64,000 nt of DNA from the NCBI GenBank assembly GCA_945862265.1, contig CAMAXP010000017.1, forward strand, positions 20,329 to 84,328, written 5' to 3'. Below are positions 27,912 through 34,570 of the stretch, in pieces; positions within the stretch are counted from its first letter, which is position 1, and the number at the start of each line of letters is the position of its first letter. Made by a program: the position numbers and the translations under genes. A model generated the notes under the pieces. It was given only the letters and a program-made list of their open reading frames with translations. It had not been told where the DNA came from and did not search any database. Source of the stretch: Bordetella parapertussis (lineage in GTDB: Bacteria; Pseudomonadota; Gammaproteobacteria; Burkholderiales; SG8-39).

Positions 27912-29660
27912 TTAGTGCCTGTCCTGCGTATGGACCGCCCCCGACAAGGTAAAGCTCACTTCCCCGTCGCGATTTCTGTCGAGGGCGAGCAGAAAGCCTT
28001 TTTCCCTTGCGTGTTGGGCTGCCTGAAAAAGTCCGATCCCAAACCCAGAGTTGGAGCGTACCGGGGCGGAAAAGAGCAGTTTCTCGATCTCCGGGGTTAT
28101 CGCACTTCCTGAGTCGCTGACCCTGAAAACCAGCAATTCATCGCAATCGAGGGTTACACGAATCCTTATCCCGGGCTCTGACAGCCTCTTGGTCAGCGCA
28201 TTCTGAATCAGGTTGTCCGCGACATTTTCCGCAACCGACCGCGGCAGCATCACCGTTGGCGGGGGGCTGGATGATCCAAACTCGACCCTTTCGGAGCCGT
28301 ATTGCCGCGATAGTGCTGCCCACCACGCTTCCGCAGCCACGAGTTGTTCGAGCGAAGTGTGAGGCCGCTGCAGCTTCTCCAAGGTGGAGGAAAGTCTTTG
28401 CGCGATGACCGGCAGCTGCCTCGTCATAAGCGCTTGCAATTCCGGCGAGTAGTCGCGTCCAGCCTCCTGCCGAGCCATCGAAACCAGGACATTCAACGAT
28501 TGCAGGAGGTTTTTGACGTCATGAGTCATGCGTGCCCCTGTCTCATGCACGGCCTGCATGTAACTTTGCTGCTGTAGCTTCTGTTCTCGCTGCTTGGCCA
28601 GGTAGAACTCCCCAAGCAACTGGCCCAACAGGTGCAGATGCCAGTGGAGGGCCGGGCTGGTCCGATGCCGCGAATAGATGGTGAGGGACAATTCGCTATT
28701 TTCGAACTCGACGCGAAATGGGGTCTTCTCCCCATGCTCCCCGTGCTCATTCCTTATGCCCCACTCTGCTCCCGCCACCCAGGGAAGCCTGGCAAGACTT
28801 GCGATGCTTTCCGCCAGAAAGCGGTCGGGCCGCGATTCGACGCTCGACAGTTCTGCAAGGAAATACAGCCACTTTTCTACCGGCAGCCCGATTGAAAAAA
28901 GGTAGCGGGAGAAGAAAACATTCAGTCCGGCGAATCCCGTACGCGGGTTCCAGGCCAGGCCGATAATGAATACGGTGCCAGCAATCAGGAACACCGTGTA
29001 AGTCAGCGCCTCCATGTAGTTAGTCCGACCGAGCGTCATGAAGGTAAAACTTCCGAGAATCACGACACCCAATACCAGCATCAGGAAGATGCTGTAGAAG
29101 AAATCAATCACCTGGGGCGCCTCGGCAGGGTCTGGCTCTGCCGGAATCAAACCCATTGCAATGAAGAGGATCGGGAGTATGTATTCCGCGGCGGATCGGA
29201 GTCCCGGGGTGATTTCCCTTCGCGGCGCGATGTCAGGAAGTATTACTATCGCCAACAGGGCGAGCAGGTAGAACAGGACGAGCAGGTAGAAGCGCCTTTG
29301 CCAGCGCGCTTGATGGAGGAACACCTTCCCTCCGACCAGCCCCGCGAGAACGCAGACCCAAAAGACCAGCAGCCAGGCGTTTAGCCATAGCATGACTGCC
29401 ACTGCGCCGACCGCGATGAAGCCGAGTTGTGTCGCGGAGACCTGATGCTGGCCTCGGAGGAAGGGTTGCCATATCAGCAGCAGGCCGAGATGCGCCAAGA
29501 GGAGTGACCGCGCCCAGCTGTCTTCCACCCCGCGCAGCGCCGCGACATGGAGCAGCACCAGCATCGCGATGACGACGAATCTTCCGTAGTGCTGGGAGAA
29601 GCCGAGGGCGTAGTTGGCTATCCGCGTGAATAGCGGTAGGGTTGGAGTGTCTGCTTGCAT
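27912..29660 (-). CDS. Multi-spanning sensor histidine kinase (PrsK-like)
   Basis: A 582-residue kinase. The first 240 residues form about eight hydrophobic segments, followed by a soluble GAF-like stretch of about 140 residues. The kinase core has an H-box MTHDVKNLLQSLNVL (HDVKN, as in the PrsK group), an N-box NVADNLIQNALTKR and G-boxes VSDSGSAI and GFGIGLF. It faces the adenylate cyclase gene with only 19 bp between stops. No response regulator adjoins it. The sigma54 activator at 16658-18097 in the same locus is the likely partner. Confidence 0.85.
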   Translation of the reverse strand: MQADTPTLPLFTRIANYALGFSQHYGRFVVIAMLVLLHVAALRGVEDSWARSLLLAHLGLLLIWQPFLRGQHQVSATQLGFIAVGAVAVMLWLNAWLLVFWVCVLAGLVGGKVFLHQARWQRRFYLLVLFYLLALLAIVILPDIAPRREITPGLRSAAEYILPILFIAMGLIPAEPDPAEAPQVIDFFYSIFLMLVLGVVILGSFTFMTLGRTNYMEALTYTVFLIAGTVFIIGLAWNPRTGFAGLNVFFSRYLFSIGLPVEKWLYFLAELSSVESRPDRFLAESIASLARLPWVAGAEWGIRNEHGEHGEKTPFRVEFENSELSLTIYSRHRTSPALHWHLHLLGQLLGEFYLAKQREQKLQQQSYMQAVHETGARMTHDVKNLLQSLNVLVSMARQEAGRDYSPELQALMTRQLPVIAQRLSSTLEKLQRPHTSLEQLVAAEAWWAALSRQYGSERVEFGSSSPPPTVMLPRSVAENVADNLIQNALTKRLSEPGIRIRVTLDCDELLVFRVSDSGSAITPEIEKLLFSAPVRSNSGFGIGLFQAAQHAREKGFLLALDRNRDGEVSFTLSGAVHTQDRH

Positions 29661-29751
29661 CCTGAGTGTGCGCCGTTTAGGGTACCGGGAAACGCTGATC
29701 CAAAAGACTGAGTATTAACCCGATGTTATATGGAGTTTCCGGAGAGAGGTC

Positions 29752-30519
29752 ATGCACCCTGTATTGATTCTTGGCCGCTTCGTGATCCTTGAGGCTCGTC
29801 GCACGGGCCTGCCGACGCTGTTTGCTTGCATTGCCGTCACGGGATTCGGCTTGGCCGGCTTCCTGTCGCAACTGGCGCTGACTGAAAGCTCAGCCCTCCA
29901 GGCAAGCGTCCTCGGTGCGTTTTTCCGGCTGAGTTCCGTTTTTCTGATCTCCGCCTTTGTGATTTCCAGCATGGTGAGGGAATCCAATGACAAAGGCTTG
30001 GAATTGCTGCTGTCACTACCTATATCCCGCGCCCAATATTTTCTTGGAAAGCTCGCAGGATTTATCGTCTGCGGCGCAGCCATGGCAGGCGGCCTTGCGC
30101 TGCTGCTCCTCTTCTGGAGCCCGCCCTTGCCTGTTGCCGCCTGGTTCGTTTCGCTCTCGATGGAACTTGCCCTGATGGCTTCGGTCAGCCTGTTTTTCGT
30201 GCTTACACTCACACAGGTCGTACCCGCTCTCGCCGCATCGACATGCCTTTACTTCCTGGCAAGAATTGTTGCTTCAGTGCAGGCGATTTCTTCGGGACCG
30301 CTATCCGGGGAAGAATCTTTGCTTCAGAGACTTCCCGCATGGGGCATTGATGCGGTTGCCTTCCTGCTCCCGCCGCTGGAGAGGGCCACCCAGACGTCAT
30401 GGCTGACCTATGGCGGACCGTCGCCGAGCGAGTTGCTCGGCGTTCTGGGGTCTCTAGCCATCTATGGCGCGCTTGTTTCAGCTGCTGGATTGTTTGACCT
30501 TTACAGACGAAATCTCTGA
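29752..30519 (+). CDS. ABC-2 type transporter permease
   Basis: A 255-residue protein with six membrane helices. The stretch MVRESNDKGLELLLSLPISR before YFLGKLAGF is the conserved cytoplasmic loop of ABC-2/NosY-like permeases, which usually reads RE...G..E.LL..P.SR. A GGAGAGAG-like ribosome site (GGAGAGAGG) precedes ATG 29752. No ATPase is next to it; the ATPase at 15922-16680 is the candidate partner. What it exports is unknown. Confidence 0.8.
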   Translation: MHPVLILGRFVILEARRTGLPTLFACIAVTGFGLAGFLSQLALTESSALQASVLGAFFRLSSVFLISAFVISSMVRESNDKGLELLLSLPISRAQYFLGKLAGFIVCGAAMAGGLALLLLFWSPPLPVAAWFVSLSMELALMASVSLFFVLTLTQVVPALAASTCLYFLARIVASVQAISSGPLSGEESLLQRLPAWGIDAVAFLLPPLERATQTSWLTYGGPSPSELLGVLGSLAIYGALVSAAGLFDLYRRNL

Positions 30520-31241
30520 TGCGTTCCGAGCGCCCGGTGGCTCAGGTCCCGATATGGGTGGTAGCTCTGCTCGCAGGCAGCCTCGCGATGCAGGTGCTCC
30601 TCAGAGTGGAGTCGCGCCCTGCCGCCCCTTCGGCGGAAGACCTCCCAGCCGCTCCGCGGCCCGCATTACTCCGTATTGCTGCCCTCGGCGAACCAGCCGC
30701 GCTTGCCCGACTTGGGATGCTGTACCTGCAAGCTTTTGATTACCATGGCGGCAATTCCCTGCCTTATTCGAAGCTGGACTATGTCAGGCTCGTTGATTGG
30801 CTGAGCGCGCTTCAAGGACTAGACGAGAAAAGTGAGTATCCACTCTTTATAGCTAGCAGGGTGTACGCAGAGGTCCCTGATTCCGTACGCCAACGCCAAA
30901 TGCTTGAGTTCATATACGCGTCGTTTCTCGTGGATCCCAGCCGAAGATGGAAATGGGCTGCACATGCCGCCCTACTGGCTAAGCATCGGCTGAAAGACCT
31001 GCCCTTGGCACTCAAGTATGCAAGGGCCATAGACCGCTTCGCGGGCTCAGCGCCCAATGTCCCGATGTGGGCCCGTCAGATGGAGATATTCATCCTCGAG
31101 GACATGAACGAACTCGATGCAGCCCGAATACTGCTGGGGGGATTGCTGGAGAGTGGCCAAATCGATGATCCTGGTGAGCGCCTTTTCTTGCAGAACCGGC
31201 TGAAGGAAATGGAAAGTCGGGTGAAAAAGTCAGCCCGCTGA
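30519..31241 (+). CDS. Membrane-anchored helical-repeat protein of unknown function
   Basis: A 240-residue protein starting at an ATG that overlaps the permease stop (TGATG). It has one N-terminal helix (VPIWVVALLAGSLAMQVLL) and a Pro/Ala spacer. The rest is all-helical with TPR-like spacing, for example LALKYARAIDRFAG and DAARILLGGLLESG. I do not recognise a named family. The operon link to the permease suggests it works with that transporter or scaffolds the pilus machine from the periplasmic side. Its end is followed by a CAGCCCGC/GCGGGCTG inverted repeat. Confidence 0.6.
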   Translation: MRSERPVAQVPIWVVALLAGSLAMQVLLRVESRPAAPSAEDLPAAPRPALLRIAALGEPAALARLGMLYLQAFDYHGGNSLPYSKLDYVRLVDWLSALQGLDEKSEYPLFIASRVYAEVPDSVRQRQMLEFIYASFLVDPSRRWKWAAHAALLAKHRLKDLPLALKYARAIDRFAGSAPNVPMWARQMEIFILEDMNELDAARILLGGLLESGQIDDPGERLFLQNRLKEMESRVKKSAR

Positions 31242-31253
31242 CAGCGCGGGCTG
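31231..31253 (+). terminator. Inverted repeat at the end of the helical-repeat gene
   Basis: CAGCCCGC (31231-31238) pairs with GCGGGCTG (31246-31253) around a 7-base loop and overlaps the stop codon. The downstream sequence is A-rich (CCGAAAAATC) rather than T-rich, so it is a poor intrinsic terminator, though it could limit read-through into the pilin promoter. Confidence 0.35.
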
Positions 31254-31267
31254 CCGAAAAATCGACA

Positions 31268-31287
31268 GTCATGACGAATTTCGGTCA
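31268..31287 (+). promoter_or_regulatory. Candidate upstream activator site for the pilin promoter
   Basis: GTCATGAC is a perfect 8-bp palindrome, and TGAC-N8-GTCA overlaps it. Together they form a cluster of GTCA/TGAC half-sites about 50 bp upstream of the -24 element. Dimeric sigma54 activators bind such dyads upstream of their promoters. Binding by the local regulator is inference only. Confidence 0.3.
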
Positions 31288-31337
31288 CTTTTTTAACATT
31301 ATCTGACTATCCTGCCACGCTTTTGGCGTTCCACGGC

Positions 31338-31353
31338 GGGCACAAAACTTGCT
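31338..31353 (+). promoter_or_regulatory. Sigma54 (-24/-12) promoter of the pilin genes
   Basis: GGGCACAAAACTTGCT matches the sigma54 consensus TGGCACG-N4-TTGCW at all but two positions. The invariant GG is at 31339-31340 and GC at 31351-31352, exactly 10 bases apart. Transcription would start near 31363, leaving a leader of about 28 bases to the pilin ATG. A sigma54 activator and kinase lie in the same locus and rpoN lies about 9 kb downstream. RpoN control of pilin genes is well known for PilS/PilR in Pseudomonas. Confidence 0.75.
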
Positions 31354-31390
31354 TATTCAGAGCATAATCCAATGAGAGACCACTAAGCCC

Positions 31391-32038
31391 ATGAAAAACC
31401 ATCAAAAAGGCTTCACCTTGGTTGAGATCGCGATAGTTCTCGTGATCATCGGCCTACTTCTTGGCGGCATCCTTAAGGGTCAGGAAATGATCGTCCAGGC
31501 CAAGATCAAGAACGCCATGGCAGATTTCTCCGGAATCTCAGCGGCCTACCATGGCTACCAAGATCGCTACCGCAAGATCCCGGGCGACGACGATGGTGCC
31601 GCAGGAAGGTGGACAACGCCTACAGTTGCGACGAGTGGCGATGGCGGCGGGGTAGTGGCAGGCCTTTATAACGCCACCTGTACAGGTGCGGGGGTCGCGG
31701 AGTCGTGCAACTGGTGGGATCACCTTCGCCGTGCTGGCTTCGTAGCCGGCAACGGGGCCTCGCAACCGACAAACGCGTTTGCTGGTCAGATTGGCGTTCA
31801 AACCGGCAACAATGCCAGCGGCACCGTCATGAACGGGTTTTCCTCGCTGATCGTCTGTTCGGCCAATATTCCAGACAAGGTTGCTATTGCAATTGACACC
31901 TCTATGGACGATGGGGTGAGTGCGACGGGCGGCGTACGGGCTGAACTCCAGTCTGCCCCGAACCCGACAATCACAAACACGAGCGCAGCCTACGCGGAAA
32001 CGGGCACCAATATTTACGTCATTTGTCGCCAGATCTGA
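31391..32038 (+). CDS. Type IV pilin-like major subunit, copy 1
   Basis: A 215-residue prepilin: short leader MKNHQKG, then FTLVEIAIVLVIIGLLLGGI with Glu at +5. The helix continues KGQEMIVQAKIKNAMADF and the globular part begins SAAYHGYQDRYRKIPGDDDG. It has two cysteines in the middle (ATCTGAGVAESCNWWD) and a C-terminal pair (LIVCSAN and YVICRQI), likely disulfides. It is the first gene after the sigma54 promoter and is followed 22 bp later by a close paralogue. Its strong promoter and duplicate suggest it is the main fibre subunit. Confidence 0.88.
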   Translation: MKNHQKGFTLVEIAIVLVIIGLLLGGILKGQEMIVQAKIKNAMADFSGISAAYHGYQDRYRKIPGDDDGAAGRWTTPTVATSGDGGGVVAGLYNATCTGAGVAESCNWWDHLRRAGFVAGNGASQPTNAFAGQIGVQTGNNASGTVMNGFSSLIVCSANIPDKVAIAIDTSMDDGVSATGGVRAELQSAPNPTITNTSAAYAETGTNIYVICRQI

Positions 32039-32060
32039 TCGGCCCCAAAAGGAACATCCA

Positions 32061-32690
32061 ATGAAATCGCGTCAAACAGGCTTTACCCTTGTAGAAATCG
32101 CAATCGTCCTCGTCATCATCGGTCTATTGCTTGGTGGCATTCTCAAAGGTCAGGAAATGATCGTCCAAGCCAAGATCAAGAACGCTATGGCCGATTTTTC
32201 TGGCATTTCAGCGGCCTATCACGGTTATCAGGATCGCTATCGCAAGATCCCGGGCGATGATGATGGTGCCGCACGCTGGAGCGGCGCCACTGCAGGAAAC
32301 GGAAACGGCATCGTTCTTGGCAGGTACAACTCCGCGACCGCAGCCGACGAATCACGGCTCTGGTGGGATCACCTCCGTCGCGCCGGATTTGTAGCAGGCA
32401 ACGGATCGTCCCAACCTACCAACGCGTTCGCCGGACAAATCGGGGTGCAGACTGGCGACGGTACCGCCACCGCTACGGTCATGAACGGCTTTTCGTCACT
32501 GATCATCTGCTCTTCAAACATCCCGGACAAAGTAGCTATCGCCATCGACACATCGATGGATGACGGTGTCAGCTCGACGGGAGGCGTACGCGCAGAATTG
32601 CAATCCGCTCCTAACCCGAACATCGCGAGTACCAGTGCGGCTTACGCCGAAACCGGCACGAACATTTACGTGATGTGCCGCCAGATCTAA
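32061..32690 (+). CDS. Type IV pilin-like subunit, copy 2
   Basis: A 209-residue paralogue of the preceding pilin, starting at ATG 32061 behind AAAAGGAAC. From GFTLVEIAIVLV through KIPGDDDGAA the two proteins are essentially identical, yet the DNA differs at many third positions. The middle loop differs: the first Cys pair of copy 1 is replaced by YNSATAADESRLWWD, so only the C-terminal Cys pair remains. The last 60 residues are again very similar. The two could form a mixed fibre or be alternative subunits. A strong terminator follows. Confidence 0.88.
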   Translation: MKSRQTGFTLVEIAIVLVIIGLLLGGILKGQEMIVQAKIKNAMADFSGISAAYHGYQDRYRKIPGDDDGAARWSGATAGNGNGIVLGRYNSATAADESRLWWDHLRRAGFVAGNGSSQPTNAFAGQIGVQTGDGTATATVMNGFSSLIICSSNIPDKVAIAIDTSMDDGVSSTGGVRAELQSAPNPNIASTSAAYAETGTNIYVMCRQI

Positions 32691-32715
32691 GCTGGGGCGA
32701 TACCTGGCAGATCGA

Positions 32716-32743
32716 AAAGCCAGCCCTCGGGCTGGCTTTTTTC
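32716..32743 (+). terminator. Rho-independent terminator after the pilin pair
   Basis: AAAGCCAGCC and GGCTGGCTTT form an uninterrupted GC-rich stem with a short CTCG loop, and the stem runs straight into a T6 tract. This is a textbook intrinsic terminator 26 bp after the second pilin stop. It closes the sigma54-driven pilin unit and separates it from the glycosyltransferase gene. Confidence 0.85.
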
Positions 32744-32777
32744 ATTGAGGGTCAGACTGGCTGATTTCGGGGAGTTC

Positions 32778-34544
32778 ATGCCCACCATTTCACCACCCCG
32801 CCGCTGGGACCCACGGGCTGCGAGCTTGCTGCTTGTCGCCGCGATGTGCTGCATCCCTTTCCTGCTCCCTCGGCACTTTCCCCCGCTGCGAACCTTCTAC
32901 GACGAATGGATAGCATTGGCCCTCGGAGCGGGTGCAATTGGCCTTGCTTTCCTCCACCGGGGAAATCAGGACCCTCGCATCCCCACGATTGCGCTGTGGC
33001 TCGGCGCATTTGCCTTATATCTGTCCTGGTACTCAGTATCCGGCTTGGCAGCCTACCCACAAGGCCCGCTTCTTTGGGCCGTATACGTTGCCTTTGCCGC
33101 GCTGCTAATTATTCTGGGCCGGGATCTGAAGGACCATTTCGGGCAAAACCGCGTATGCGACATGATCGCCGCCCTGATCCTCACGGGAGCAATGCTCAAC
33201 GCAATCTCAGGAGTACTCCAGGTCATCGGCATTCCGCGCCCGATCGACGATTTCATTTCCTACCTGAGCGGAGCGCGTGCGACCGGAAATATCGGCCAAG
33301 CAAACCTGTACGTAAACTACCTCTCGCTGGGAATTGCATGCGTCGCCTATCAAGTCGCCAGAGAAAGGATCCGCATCGCCCCAGGGATTGCTGCTGCCTG
33401 CCTGCTGATGGTCGGAATCTCGTTGTCAGGCTCTCGCAGTTCGATGCTGTACTCGGGAGTTTTCGCAGTGCTCGGCTTGATAGCGGTACTCCGCGGGAAA
33501 GCCATGCGCGACCGGCAAGTGGGCTATATTGCCATCGTGTTGGGCCTGACCAGCATTCTTATGCAATGGCTAGTCCCGACCTGCCTGAATTTCTACGGGA
33601 TCGGGATCCAAGGCAGCTTTGACCGCTCTTCCAGTCTGGACTGGGATACAGCCAAAGAAGAGTCTGTTGGCCTGCGATTCGTAGCTTGGCAATTCGCCAT
33701 CCGGATTTTCACGACGTCGCCTTGGTTTGGGGTCGGACCCGGCGAATTTGCCGGCGCAGGTTTCGGACTGGGCCTGCCGCCCGAGTTGGCTGCCGGTGAA
33801 ATCTGGACATCGCCACACAACTTGGTACTTCAGCTCCTTTCGGAAACCGGATTGGTTGGGGCAACCCTGGTTTGCATCGCGATCTGGACCTGGTTTCGTA
33901 GCGCAATCCCCGATTTCCTGCGAGCACCGACGCCGGCAGGCTGGTGGTTGACGGCCTGCGCGAGTGTGGAAATTCTTCACGCGCTGCTGGAATACCCTTT
34001 CTGGTATGCGCACTTTCTTGCGTTGGCCGCACTTTTTCTCGGCATCAGCTCCACAAACTCTGTTGGCATTCGCCCAATCGCCTTCCGGGCAGTCATTGCT
34101 TCCGGTGCCGTTGGGGGTGCAATACTTCTGGCAATTTGCCTGCGCGATTACTTCAGATTTGACTTGGCAAGCCCGATCTATGCTGGACGTTCGCTCGCGA
34201 AAGACGCGGAATTTCAGCAGCAACTCGATACGCTGGCGGGGCTGCGAGGCGGGTTGTTGGCCCCGCGCGCTGAACTCTGGTGGTTTCTGTCCGTACCCAT
34301 CACTGAGGTCGCGATAGAAGAGAAGGTTGCGACAGGAGCCCGGGTACTCCGAACCTGGCCACTTCACGAAGTCGCCCTCCGGCAATGCATCTTTCTTGCG
34401 CTGGCAGGACGGGAGTCCGAGGCACGCTCACTTCTTGGCCACACGCTCAAGACATTTCAAAAACGCCGAAACGCAACCCTTCAGGCCATTGGCTCTGCAC
34501 CGGCATCGGCACAAAAAATCCTGGAATCGACACTACATCCCTAA
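32778..34544 (+). CDS. PglL/Wzy-type O-oligosaccharyltransferase
   Basis: A 588-residue inner-membrane protein with about 11 hydrophobic segments and a large periplasmic loop. That loop contains FGVGPGEFAGAGFGLG and WTSPHNLVLQLLSETGLVGA, the Wzy/PglL region with the essential His (SPHNLVLQ). The C-terminal soluble part (after FRFDLASPIYAGRSL) is typical of pilin-glycosylating PglL/PilO enzymes rather than O-antigen ligases. The start is taken as ATG 32778 behind TCGGGGAG. Placement right after two pilins suggests it adds glycan to them; O-antigen ligase or polymerase activity is the alternative. Confidence 0.8.
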   Translation: MPTISPPRRWDPRAASLLLVAAMCCIPFLLPRHFPPLRTFYDEWIALALGAGAIGLAFLHRGNQDPRIPTIALWLGAFALYLSWYSVSGLAAYPQGPLLWAVYVAFAALLIILGRDLKDHFGQNRVCDMIAALILTGAMLNAISGVLQVIGIPRPIDDFISYLSGARATGNIGQANLYVNYLSLGIACVAYQVARERIRIAPGIAAACLLMVGISLSGSRSSMLYSGVFAVLGLIAVLRGKAMRDRQVGYIAIVLGLTSILMQWLVPTCLNFYGIGIQGSFDRSSSLDWDTAKEESVGLRFVAWQFAIRIFTTSPWFGVGPGEFAGAGFGLGLPPELAAGEIWTSPHNLVLQLLSETGLVGATLVCIAIWTWFRSAIPDFLRAPTPAGWWLTACASVEILHALLEYPFWYAHFLALAALFLGISSTNSVGIRPIAFRAVIASGAVGGAILLAICLRDYFRFDLASPIYAGRSLAKDAEFQQQLDTLAGLRGGLLAPRAELWWFLSVPITEVAIEEKVATGARVLRTWPLHEVALRQCIFLALAGRESEARSLLGHTLKTFQKRRNATLQAIGSAPASAQKILESTLHP

Positions 34545-34570
34545 AGTCAAACGCTACCGCTGAAAACCGC

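Noticed and set aside
31391..32690. Tandem repeat or CRISPR-like array in the pilin region
   Set aside because: The repetition comes from two paralogous genes with diverged DNA; no short regularly spaced repeats are present.
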